64,000 nucleotides of DNA from Roridomyces roridus (taxonomy: Eukaryota > Basidiomycota > Agaricomycetes > Agaricales > Mycenaceae), in contig JARKIF010000041.1 of NCBI GenBank assembly GCA_029378245.1, positions 372,001 to 436,000 on the forward strand, in the 5' to 3' direction. Within the stretch, counting starts at the first letter, position 1. Each line of letters opens with the position of its first letter. Positions 54,698 to 64,000 of this stretch are shown here, in pieces. A program made the translations under genes and the position numbers. Below the pieces are notes generated by a model. That model did not search any database. It saw only the letters and a list, made by a program, of their open reading frames with translations, and was not told where the DNA came from.

Positions 54698-55271
54698 GCC
54701 TATTGGACAGCTTCCCTCTCTCATTCAATTTGTCCCTGATATCTGTCCGTAGATGCCTCCATTGTGTTCGCCGAGCATCTGAGTCTTGTTACCATGCCGA
54801 GGGAATTGATCAGATCCAAGTATCGTCTCTGCAACCCTCCGTGTGCTTGGATGCCTAGTAAAGGCTTAACCTGATGCCTCAGAGCTCGATTCAGGACGAA
54901 ATTCCGGCTGTACGACGCCGAACGCACGCTCGCCCTGCGCACTCGAGGATTCGAGCTCCAGCCTCCACAAGACGCTGCATCCAGCACCAACGACCCGCAA
55001 CTTGAAGCTCCACGAGAGATGTACTACGAGAAATTTTGGGTGTCAAAGCTACTTACATCCGAGCATCCAATCGAACCTCGATCTACGCAGCGCTGATGAT
55101 GTCTTCTGAATCCTGTCGAGATCCGTCCAGACCACAAACGTTCCTCTCATCGACGCTCCTCGAATTATCTCGCTGCACTCTCTACGTCCGCGGAGCCTAC
55201 TCTTCTGTGCTTCTGGTCTGGGTCACTGCGCTCCTTGTACCTCTCTTCTAGAACACATCCACGCAAAATTA
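54698..55271 (+). repeat. Family-1 upstream cassette (copy C), distal part
   Basis: It matches 51760-52320 closely, including tccgtgtgcttggatgcctag and ctcgccctgcgcactcgagga. It resumes after the MITEs at 55992-56498 in front of member B. Confidence 0.7.
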
Positions 55272-55991
55272 TACTGTACCGGCGTGTATGGTAGCGACGG
55301 GCCCAGGGTGCGTTACACTGTACCATTTCAACCGTAAGTTCAGTCACAGGTCACAGACTCGGCTGAACTGAACTTAGACAATTGGGGTCACAAGTCACCG
55401 GGGACCTTGAACTTGGGGACGAATTAGCCCAAATAGGCAATTTTTGGTGAAATTTTTCCCCGCACCGAAAAACCTCCGATTTTGCACTGGCAGCCCCAAA
55501 ATATAAATTGCAGCCTTGATGGGTTGAACTGAGGCCATGCAAACAGTAGCAGGGAAAGCATCTAAGGCAGCAAACCGTTGAGCTACAAGAGAATTGATAT
55601 TGGTCCATGGATCTTCCCTCCCGTACTCACCAAACAGCTGCTTGAACACGTTGAACTTGATGAACTTTGGGTGGAATTGAACTTGAAAAATAGTGGTCAC
55701 AGGTCCCAGTCAGGGATGAACCAACGGCGGGATGAACTTAAGGGGTCACAGGTCACACCCCATGAACTTACGGTCGAAATGGTACAGCACTTCGCTTCGG
55801 CGATAAGTTAGCGACGCACTGCCACATTTGGGTGATCACCTGCCATAAAAGGCAATTCTCGGCGCCGCAGGCCCGAGATTTTGATGGGAAAGGCCTTTTG
55901 GGGACGGTTTTCCCGCGTTACGCTGCAATTTAGGCAACATTTTTGGGCCGCGTTATGCGTTACGGTTGCTACCATACACGCCGGTACAGTA
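55272..55991. mobile_element. MITE M1 (TA-flanked, 720 bp) containing nested M2
   Basis: 24-bp perfect terminal inverted repeats start TACTGTACCGGCG at 55272 and end at 55991. Comparing with the uninterrupted cassettes (gcaaaatcatgctcg near 52343 and the same place near 59218) shows a clean insertion at a TA. A second inverted pair (55318-55342 and 55763-55787, 24 of 25 bp) delimits a nested element M2. The ends resemble Tc1/mariner-derived MITEs. Confidence 0.8.
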
Positions 55992-56047
55992 CTCGGCATT
56001 ACTGTAGCTCCGCCCTTAGCTCCTAAGACGCTGTCCTTGTGCGCTGA

Positions 56048-56201
56048 TACTGTACTATTTCAACCGTAAGTTCAGTCACACGTCACAGCCAACCTTTTTT
56101 GATGTGTGCAAAAATCGCCATAATTCAAAAGAAAATTTTTCGGCCTTCTCGGTCGAAAAATTACATAATTTTGATGAACTTACGGTTGAAATAGTACAGT
56201 A
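56048..56201. mobile_element. MITE M3 (TA-flanked, 154 bp)
   Basis: 27-bp perfect terminal inverted repeats (56048-56074 and 56175-56201), starting TACTGTACTATTTC. The uninterrupted copies read gcgctgataacaag (52391) and gcgctgataacgag (59280), which proves insertion at a TA with duplication. Its termini are close to those of M2. Confidence 0.88.
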
Positions 56202-56498
56202 ACAAGGGCGATGCTTCTCTGGTGCGACGATACACACCCCCGAGGCGTCAGAAATTACACGAATGTGGGGTCTACGAGCAGTCGGTGCGAGCAAAATTAA
56301 ATTCTCGCCTTCGAGAAAGGCTCGATTTCGTCCCAGGATCAGGTTACTAGCTGCCCTGTCCATGGCATCTGTGTTCTAGTACGCGCGACGCGTCGCTCTG
56401 TGATTAGTGCCACATCACCGTCCCGTTCAGCTATAAAGCAGAGGCTGGAGCGACTGGACAGGCCAGATACACCCAGTTATCCAAACAACCAATCGACA

Positions 56499-56960
56499 AT
56501 GTTCTCGAAGCTCATCGCTCTCTTTGCTCTCCTCGCTGCCTCCAACGCTGCAGTCCTTTCGAACTCCCCCCCTCCCCCCAAGGTAAACAACCACCGTTTG
56601 TACCAACGCTGCGCGCCTGACGCGTTCTCCGAAGTGCACTGCGACGCTCACCTATATAGCCATTGGCGGGGCTCTCGTGGTGAAAGACCTTGAGGTGGCT
56701 CCCGGACAATGTGTCAGCTTTGCGGATGTATTCCAGTTTCAAAGTCTGACGTTGGTCACTTGCACGAACGGCCTAGCAGCAGTGCGCTACTTCAAGTGAG
56801 TAGTAGTGGCGTGGTCTTGCTCTGAAGGACGTGACTGATCTTTGCTCGTTTTTTTCCCCCTAGCGCCGCGCAGTTCCAGGCTGGGGGGTGCAGCGGCGAA
56901 GGGTCCCTTAGTATCACCGGGGCAGTTGCGCTCGTGATCGCAGTCACCAACCCTCAATAG
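56499..56960 (+). CDS. Small secreted cysteine protein, family 1 (member B)
   Basis: Three exons (56499-56582, 56635-56795, 56864-56960) encode 113 aa. A signal peptide MFSKLIALFALLAASNAAV precedes a mature part with Cys at CTATLTY, GQCVSF, VTCTNG and GGCSGEG. Exon phases equal those of member A. A TATA-like GCTATAAAG lies about 70 bp upstream. MITEs M1 and M3 lie 300-1,200 bp upstream and may affect expression. No domain beyond the family is recognised. Confidence 0.8.
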
Positions 56961-57324
56961 ATACAATCCGTTGTACTTTGTTCGCAATGATATACATAAC
57001 CTCTTGGCGGAGCTTGTGGAACGTCGAGGGTCTGCAAAGAGAGACTAGTGTTTGATGTGATTCGTGTGAATGCTCTGCTTTTTGGTTTCTTTTTGAGCAA
57101 TCCGCGAAGTTCAGGATACCCGATTCAATCATGTAAACCATATCGTACGCCCGTCGTTGCTTGATAATGAGGTACATAATTTGTATTTCAATCGGAAGCA
57201 GCGCGCTATCAAAAGAGCAGTCTATTAACGTATGTATTAACAGCAAATGCAAATGCACTCGACTCTCTTTAACGCGTCATCTCCGTCGTGTCTGTCCAAC
57301 GTCTGTTGAACCTTCCCATGTCAC
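56961..57324. other. Intergenic, downstream of member B
   Basis: It contains the conserved family-1 3' flank (gcggagcttgtggaacgtcgagg, 57006), also found degraded at 39690 and 60020. No gene was seen. Confidence 0.4.
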
Positions 57325-58595
57325 CTGCAAGCTCAATTCGGGTGGAACGGACTCTCCTCTTGCATCTACACGCCAAAAATCCTGGATCAGCAAACGAAAA
57401 CGGGGAACAATGAGACGGACGCACCCAGGGGACGTCCTCACGTCCCATACTTCCTCGCAGACCTCTCCCAAGGGAGGACCTTCTCCGCATCCGCAGGGGA
57501 TCTGCGTTCCCATTGAACAAGAAAGAAAGGAGGAGGAGGAAAAGCTAAAACGCACATTAAGCACCAGATTGAACCCACTCCCACTGATAGTTCCCCGCGC
57601 AGCACCAGGCGTAAAACTAGGACTATCCACGCATACGACTTCTTGGGCTCAATAACCTCAATCTCATCGTCGCCGAATCCTCGTCGTCGTCGTCTTTCCC
57701 CGTAGAGGAAGAAGAGGCAGCTTGCCCAAAATCATCTTGGTTTGGGCATCCCTCACCTCAAACCTCGCCCCCTCATCCCCAACAAGCGTGCTAGTCTGGC
57801 CCCACTGCGTCCGGCGACAAAACAACGTCCCGCCCCCGGGCTCGCCCAGCTTTGGATTGCGTATGGTTTCTCACGTGGGGAAGAGTAGCCGGAGGGGAAT
57901 GGTTTGGCCTGGGACTTTCTTCTTGCTGCGATCGAGCCACGATTGGAGGGCCGACGAGGGCGATGAAGCGTCCGGCGGCGCAGAGACGGAAGGCGGCGAG
58001 CCAAGGCGCTGTAGGTGCCGATGGAGGAGCCCTACGAGTGAGAGGTTAGTCAGCGTCCAGGGATCAGGAAAGGGGAGAGACAATCCAGCTCGAGCTCATA
58101 CGCCTTGCCCTTACCTTTCCCGACCGCGCTCGCTTGGTCAAGCGCACACCCCAACGTCTGTTCCGTACGCATCAGGCGAGTCTGCCCCTGCCTACAAGCC
58201 GTATCAGCCGAAGAAGGAAAGAGTAAGAAGACACGCACCCGACCACCGGCCTCGTCCCAGCCCAGCCCTCCCATTTGTCTGCCACGGAGGGCACGAGTGT
58301 CCCGCGACCCTGCTTCCAGTCCCTTCAAGCACCGACTTTGTCTTGGACGACCCGCTGCCCAGGGTCTCGATTGGGAGTGATGTCGTGCTGGCAAGGGAGG
58401 GAGGGTCAGCGGGGGCGGGAGAACGAGCATAAGGTACTCGCACCCTGCTGAAGCATGATCGTCAGCGCCTCCTCCACACCCTTCGCGCTTAGCACGCGCC
58501 AGCACCGCCGGGAGACCAAGGAAGGACTCGCCCGCTGTCTCTCCGCTCATTGACCGTATTCGTGCCAGAGGTGGCTTCCGCGACGTCTTGGATGT
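57325..58595 (-). pseudogene. Tdp1 pseudogene (exons 2-7)
   Basis: Reading leftward it aligns with Tdp1 from the start of exon 2 (near 58594) to the terminal QEESPFHP segment (near 57350). Exon 1 with the first HKD half-site is absent. In exon 5 the GMHTK segment is deleted and YVGSHN is replaced after a 10-bp loss, so the second half-site is gone too. It cannot be an active phosphodiesterase. Confidence 0.85.
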
Positions 58596-58974
58596 TACAT
58601 CGATGCTCTGGCTGAGCTCGTTCAGCTGTCGTCGCAGCCCGTGGCGTCGCCGGATAGTGGTAGGACTCCAGTCTCCAGGAGACGAAACGGCCTTTGACGG
58701 CCGATCAGTATGTGATGTGTTTATTGATCCGACACTTGCATTCAGCCTGGGCTAACCTAGCTTCTGCATCGTAAATTCTGGCTCCTCCCAACGCGGCAAG
58801 TGCAGATGCACTGAATCTTCGCGCCGACGTCGGCGCCCAGTCACAGCTTCAATCAGACTGCCTCAACGATATGAAACGTTGTGCTGGACCCGGGTGCGAA
58901 ACAGGCTTCCAGGAGGCTTTGGTCCCGGCGGGCTCTATGACAATGACAAAAATCCTCAGCTGCAGAGCCATCGT
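58596..58974. other. Intergenic, no gene seen
   Basis: This separates the Tdp1 pseudogene from the family-1 cassette D. Confidence 0.35.
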
Positions 58975-59528
58975 GTTCAGCAGCTTGCATCTGAGCATCC
59001 AATCGAGCTGCAAACTACGCAGCACTGATGTCTCCCTGTCGAGATCTGCTTGAGTCTAGACTACAAACGTTCCTCTCATCGACGCTCCTCGAATTATCTC
59101 GCTGCATTTTCTACCTCCGCGGAGCCTCCTCTCTGTGCTTCTGGACTGGGGGCCACCGTCCATGCGCTCCTTGTACCTCTCTTCTGGAACACACCCTCTC
59201 CTCTGCCAGGGAAAGCGCTAGCAAAGTCATGCTCGGTACGACTGTAGTTTCCCCCTTAGCTCCTGAGACGCTGGCCTTGTGCGCTGATAACGAGAGCACT
59301 GCTTCCCTGGTGCGACGATACGGACCCCCGAGGGCGAGCAAAATCAAATTTCCGCCCTCGAGAAAGATTCGATTTCGTCCCAGGATCAGGTTACTAGTTG
59401 CATCTGTCTTCTACGCGCGACGCATTGGTCTATTATTAGTCCCACGACCCAGTTGCGTTCAGCTATCAAGCGGAGGCCAGCGACTCGACAGACCAGACAC
59501 ACCCAGTTATCCACTCAGTCAATCGACA
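58975..59528 (+). repeat. Family-1 upstream cassette (copy D)
   Basis: It shares the blocks gttcctctcatcgacgctcc, tctcctctgccagggaaa and the proximal promoter ending atcgacaATG with copies B and C. It has no MITE, so it is the empty-site reference for M1 and M3. Confidence 0.7.
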
Positions 59529-59988
59529 ATGTTCTCCAAGCTCCTCGCTGTCTTTGCTTTGCTGGCTGCCTCCAACGCCGCCGTCCTCCAACGCACCGAC
59601 CCGGACCCACCGTCTGTATCAATCCTGCGCGACTGAAGGGCATTCAGAAATGCACTATCAAGCTCACGTATGAGTCGGCGGCCGATAACGAACTCGTCAC
59701 GGTGAACTATGAAGTGGCTTCCGACACTTGTACCCCCGTTCAGCAAGCATTCAAGCCCTATATGCTGCTGACCGCCACCGCCGTGACCACTGATTGCCCT
59801 GGCCAAGTGGTGTACGTCTACAGGTGAGTACTAGCGACGTGGTCTTATTCTGAGGGACTGATCTTTGTTCTTTTTTCCCCCTAGCGCCACCGAGTTCCAT
59901 GTTTCGCACTGCACCGAGGCCGGCCAAGAGTTCACTAAACTCAAGTTCCTCACAGGATTTGCATTCGCGCCGCACAAAAGTAAATAAT
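59529..59988 (+). CDS. Small secreted cysteine protein, family 1 (member C), splice-impaired
   Basis: ATG 59529 gives MFSKLLAVFALLAASNAAV, then exon 2 KCTIKLTYESAADNELVTV...TTDCPGQVVYVY and exon 3 (from 59885) SATEFHVSHCTEAGQE to TAA. The intron-1 donor used in member B (AAG|GTAAAC) is mutated here. The only in-frame alternative is a weak donor GTCCTC at 59583, which would shorten the leader. The gene may be poorly spliced or decaying. Confidence 0.6.
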
Positions 59989-60371
59989 AGATACAGTCGG
60001 TTGCACATACCTTGTTCCCGAATAACCTCTTCGCGAAGCTTGTAGAGTTCACTTTTCAAAGAGAACTTTGGAATTGAGGTGTCACCAGGCGCCCAGTCAA
60101 GCGGACCCTGGTATGAGCCACAGAGATCCAGTGCAAGTACCGATGAAACCTTGCGCCAGTACGACACGGGCTCCCGCCTCTCGTGTTCCCGGCGGGCTCT
60201 GTGAAATGACAAAGATTTTCAGAGTCATCAATTATTATGGGCGCCGCAGTCTGGGCGCCGTTTGACGCGCCAGCACAGCCATTGTGCGCGGAATAAACGG
60301 AATAAAAGGGGGTGGCTTCAGTGTAGACCGCCACTCTCACTTCCTTTTTCAATTCTCTTCTTCGCCTCCAA
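59989..60371 (+). promoter_or_regulatory. Upstream region of secreted family-2 member B
   Basis: An AATAAAAGG TATA-like box near 60299 lies about 70 bp before the ATG. The left end keeps the family-1 3' flank. Confidence 0.45.
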
Positions 60372-61052
60372 ATGTTCGCCTCCCCTTCCACTGTTCTCCT
60401 CGGCTTCTTCTCCACTGTGGTGTTGGCGTCAGCCCTCTCGAATCGCCAGATCAGCTCCGGCTGCACGCCCAGCTTCCAGGGCATCCCAGTCAACATCATG
60501 GTCGGCGATGGGGGCAACGGTCTCGCTCCATCCAACGACTCGACGGGCAGCTACATCCTCAACGACGGTTGCATTCACTCCAATCCCCTCTTCTTGCTCG
60601 AGAATACGGGGCACTCTCCATCGAGCTTTATCATCAAGTAAGTAAGACCTACTGCGTGGAAGTACCACACACTGATACGTCTTCGTAGGGATCAGAACAA
60701 CCACGACTTGGTCGTCTATGCCGCTTCAGGCACCTCACCTGCGATTCAACTCAACGCAATCGACAACTCGGGACAGGATGAGTGAGTTTTCTTCTCTCTC
60801 CTCTGCATACGCAATGAGCCAATTCATTCTCACAGACGCCAAGATTGGATCATCAACTGCAGCACCTGCGCCGAGGCCTCCAACCCCGTCCCTACGGTAG
60901 GCGGCACCTTCGGCCAGTGGTGTCAAATCGCCAACTCCCTGACGGGGCTCTGCGTCCAGCCGGAAGGTTCCGCGGGGACGTTCCCGGTGCTCACCGCGTG
61001 CGATGTCACGAATTCGAACCAGAAGTTTGATTTCGTGAGGGGACTCAATTGA
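60372..61052 (+). CDS. Secreted protein, family 2 (member B)
   Basis: Three exons (60372-60637, 60689-60781, 60836-61052) encode 191 aa. A signal peptide MFASPSTVLLGFFSTVVLASA is followed by NRQISSGCTPSFQGIPVNIM, DQNNHDLVVYAASG, WIINCSTC and GLCVQPEGSAGTFPVLTAC...NQKFDFV. All introns match those of the 42123-42828 paralogue in position and phase. The end resembles a ricin-B lectin lobe (Q-X-F). Function and ligand are unknown. Confidence 0.85.
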
Positions 61053-62027
61053 GCGTCGGATCCATGGACTTTTCAATAAGGGTTTGGACTCTATGACGTA
61101 GAATATTGAGATTGTAGCCCGCACAATGTCACAACAGTACCCTGAGAGGCAGTAGCCCGTGCATGCAATCACATCTCGCCGAACTTGCCCACTGGCGAAC
61201 TCTCGTTCGACTCGAGGTGCGGTAGGACAAAAGTAGCCACGTCCACATCCTTTTTTTTTGCCGTTTTGAAATACCATTGGAGCCCATGCGCGGCGCGGTT
61301 GAATTTCCGATTCCCCCGTGTTTCACGTAGGATATGGAGGGCGTGTTTATCCTTTGAAGTTCAAAAAGGTCACAAGTCGACTTCATGGAATGCCAGGGAA
61401 TTCGAAGTGTCGATACTCGCTTTGAGATAACTTGGACTGTGAGACAATCCTCATCGTTTTTCGCTTGGATCTGATCGCCTTCAAGGAGCTTCAAAGCTCG
61501 AAGTCTGAACACAACCGTGGGATGAACAGTGCGGCAAGCCGGCGGATCAACAGCGTTGAAGACCGGCTTGTCACGGAATGACGTGCGCGCCTTCTCACGA
61601 TGAGTCACAGCCTCAGTCACCACCATGACATTGCGGCTTGCCCAATAAATCCCTCTCGATCTTGCGCTCCCGTCTGCTTGCTGCTCTTTCCCTTTGCCTG
61701 CTGCCTCAACGTGCTACTTACCACTGTTCTCTTCCAATGGCTGGCAGGGTGTCTCTGGTGGCATGCGACATCATACTTACTGGCCCGTGCATCGACTAAG
61801 GGAACAATGCACTTGCTTTGTTCTTTCGACAAACAATTGGGCGCGTAGAGGCTTCAGCTTCGATTGGGAACTCAGCGACCTCTGGCCATGCATTGTCCGC
61901 GAGACCTATAAAAGGCCTAGCTGACTTGGTGGCTTTTCACGACCTTTCTTCTTTCTCCCCACATTTCTTGAAATCGTACGTGGCCGATTAACTTGAATCT
62001 CGTGCGGACGCTCACCCAGATATCAGC
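61053..62027. promoter_or_regulatory. Intergenic with TATA box for the next F-box gene
   Basis: CTATAAAAGG at 61910-61919 lies about 110 bp upstream of ATG 62028. Elsewhere nothing was recognised. Confidence 0.5.
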
Positions 62028-63350
62028 ATGAATATCCACAGAACCCACAGAGTGGGACGTCTACCCACCGAAATCCTCGAGCTCATATTACGCAGTTTCA
62101 TCGAATCGTGCGACCCCTTCACCGATATCAAGGCCATTTTTCTGCTCAGACGCGTCTGTTCGCGGTGGCAGGCCATCTGCGACAAGACACCGATGCTCTG
62201 GACACAGCCATATTTCCACCGCTCCAAAAGCCCTTCGTTGAACCGCGAAATCGTGTCGACAATCCTTTCCCGCTCGGGCAATCTCCCCGTGTCTGTGACG
62301 ATCGACCTGATGGGTCCTGCGGGATACGCTCCAGAGGCAGTCCTTGACTACCAACCGCTTTTCGCCGTCCAGGACAGGCTGGAAAACCTCGAGATCGCCG
62401 TCCAACCCGGTGACGTCATCCAATGCACTAAGGAGTTCCCGAAATTCCCCATCCTCACCTCGGTCGACATTACCATGGCAGACGACTCACCGTCGGAGTT
62501 GCAGGCCCTGGGAAAAATCTTCCTGAGTTCCTGTCCCTCGCTCCGCGCCTTCTCCCTGACAGTGTACAACGTCCTCCTCCACCCTCCGCCTATCCCCAGC
62601 CTACCCCTCCACCAATTAATCTCCCTCACTCTGCTCCTCCCTGTGCGAGACGCTACACTCTACGACATGCTCATCCAGTGCCCCCTCATCGAGGAGTGTC
62701 ATGTTGGAGAGGTGGAGGAAATGGGTGAGGTCCACGAGCTTCCCATACACACCATGCCCGCCCTCCGTTTTCTGAACTACAGCGCAGCAGAGTGTTGTCT
62801 CGGGGACGTCCTACGCCGACTTCGGTTCCCGCTTTTAGATTCCCTCACCGTCGGCTCCGCTCGCCCGGGATGCGACCTGCCGTGGGACCCCGTGGAGATC
62901 CTACTCGAACTCCACGAGGGCGTTCCGTTCCAATTACTCAGTCTCACGATGAGCGGGCTGGATATCACGCCAGAGGAGTTCGCCCCACTCCTCCAGTTTG
63001 CGGGGCCGACGCTGCAGATCCTCGCTTTCGTCGATATGCCGTACGTCCTCAAGCCTTCATTCTTCACCGGGTTGATCTTTCCTCGGCTCGCCACATTGGA
63101 GATCCGCTGCAATAGTGAAGCAGTAGATGAAACTGCCCTCCTGCAGTTGGTCGATTTGCTTTGGGCACATCGTGGCGAGTCAAATGCCGCGTTCCCGGCT
63201 CTTCGTCAGGTTCAACTGCAGATGAATGGAGTGTTGTTTGATGAGGCGGTGGAAGAGCGCCTCGCGTCGGTGGAGGAAGAATCGAACGGGTTTTTCAGGG
63301 ATCTTTGGGACCGGGGTGAGGGGGTCGAGGTGGAGGAAATATACGAATGA
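62028..63350 (+). CDS. F-box / LRR protein
   Basis: A single exon of 440 aa. The F-box is RLPTEILELILRSFIES...LLRRVCSRWQAICDKTPMLW (residues about 10-60), the standard Skp1-binding form with the W. LRR-like repeats follow (FPILTSVDITMADDSPSELQ; FPLLDSLTVGSARPG; FQLLSLTMSGLDITPEE; FPRLATLEIRC). It probably recruits substrates to an SCF ubiquitin ligase. It belongs to a different F-box subfamily from the copies at 24, 27 and 53 kb. Intact. Confidence 0.88.
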   Translation: MNIHRTHRVGRLPTEILELILRSFIESCDPFTDIKAIFLLRRVCSRWQAICDKTPMLWTQPYFHRSKSPSLNREIVSTILSRSGNLPVSVTIDLMGPAGYAPEAVLDYQPLFAVQDRLENLEIAVQPGDVIQCTKEFPKFPILTSVDITMADDSPSELQALGKIFLSSCPSLRAFSLTVYNVLLHPPPIPSLPLHQLISLTLLLPVRDATLYDMLIQCPLIEECHVGEVEEMGEVHELPIHTMPALRFLNYSAAECCLGDVLRRLRFPLLDSLTVGSARPGCDLPWDPVEILLELHEGVPFQLLSLTMSGLDITPEEFAPLLQFAGPTLQILAFVDMPYVLKPSFFTGLIFPRLATLEIRCNSEAVDETALLQLVDLLWAHRGESNAAFPALRQVQLQMNGVLFDEAVEERLASVEEESNGFFRDLWDRGEGVEVEEIYE

Positions 63351-64000
63351 ACAGTTATTCTGACTAGTCACATCGAATACTTACTTGACATATGCTCTCA
63401 GCTGGCCTTGGGGGTTCATACTCGCAACTTGAACCCATGAAGGGGTTGATATCTCTGTTCAATCCACTTCTCTCTTCCTTGCTCGTTGCATGAGTTTTGA
63501 ACAAACCTCGTTCAATTCGAGACGGGATTATGACATGGGTGTTGAAGGGTCAGATACACTGTATAATTCGCTGTCCACAATATTCACGCGGCTACCCAGT
63601 CACCTGGTTCGACTCTAGGCTGGGGCATCACCGAGGATGGAAGATATTTACAAACTTTTGGGTTGAATTGGTTGATTGTCTGAGTCCAAGGAAGTCAGCT
63701 CGAACCCATCAAGAACCCGGTTTGGGTGAAAAGAAGGTTGATGTCCCTACGACCAGCTCAAGGAGCGGAGCACTTGTACGATCACGTCTGGTTCGACTCC
63801 AGGGTAAGCAATTCGGGGGCTTGCGGGATTTCTTTTGTGCAATCCGAGTCCAAAGATTTTGACCTCGAACCCCTCTTGTTTCAATGTGTACTTGAATCTC
63901 GTTAGGAAATCGACCGAACACTAAATAGAATCTTGAAGAAGCTTTGGTCCTGGAGGGTTGGTTCAACTTTGAGGTCTGATGGAGATGAACTTGAGGGTGT
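63351..64000. other. Intergenic with tRNA-like B-box motifs
   Basis: GGTTCGACTC boxes with short T-arm stems occur at 63606 (CCTGG/CTAGG) and 63790 (CTGG/CCAG). No full cloverleaf or gene was recognised. Confidence 0.35.

Noticed and set aside
1..64000. CRISPR arrays, rRNA genes or bacterial operons
   Set aside because: No regularly spaced repeats, no rRNA-like sequence and no compact same-strand gene runs; splice sites throughout show a fungal nuclear genome.

Overview
This is eukaryotic DNA, most likely from a mushroom-forming basidiomycete (Agaricomycetes; the paralogue families look Mycena-like, which is an inference). Most genes are cut by 45-60 nt GT-AG introns. F-box/LRR, MYND-finger and small secreted protein families recur, and the transposons are Ty3/gypsy and CACTA types. 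No bacterial operon, rRNA or CRISPR signal is present.

Layout. 1-5.4 kb: the 3' end of a MYND-type gene, a ten-intron type-B carboxylesterase and a two-exon F-box gene. 5.66-21.8 kb: one complete Ty3/gypsy LTR retrotransposon whose gag, protease and pol read on the minus strand. Between pol and its 3' LTR it carries two spliced plus-strand (antisense) genes. One encodes a Zn(II)2Cys6 cysteine motif, the other a gag-like protein ending in a CCHC knuckle. Its 5' LTR is interrupted by a 3.4-kb CACTA transposon flanked by a 3-bp target duplication. The retrotransposon lies in what was a roughly 290-bp promoter region between the F-box gene and a MYND-finger gene (21.8-23.9 kb).

24-36 kb: a divergent F-box / Tdp1 (tyrosyl-DNA phosphodiesterase) module has been copied repeatedly. 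One F-box gene is intact (24-25.6 kb) and one is truncated. There are two 5' Tdp1 scraps and one full Tdp1 gene (33.2-35.6 kb). They are separated by inverted-repeat elements, a foldback element and a run of tRNA-like sequences. 36-52 kb: a small secreted protein gene, an F-box gene and a large inverted segmental duplication (37.4-41.9 versus 48.6-51.4 kb). The spacer between its arms holds a secreted-protein gene and a C2H2 zinc-finger gene. 52-64 kb: more copies of the F-box, Tdp1 and secreted-protein cassettes, two TA-flanked MITEs whose insertion is supported by empty paralogous sites, a second member of the other secreted family and an intact F-box/LRR gene.

Overall this is a fast-evolving accessory region. 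Fungal gene families are being duplicated, truncated and interrupted by mobile elements, so paralogous copies can be used to date the insertions. The most novel content is the antisense two-gene cargo of the retrotransposon.
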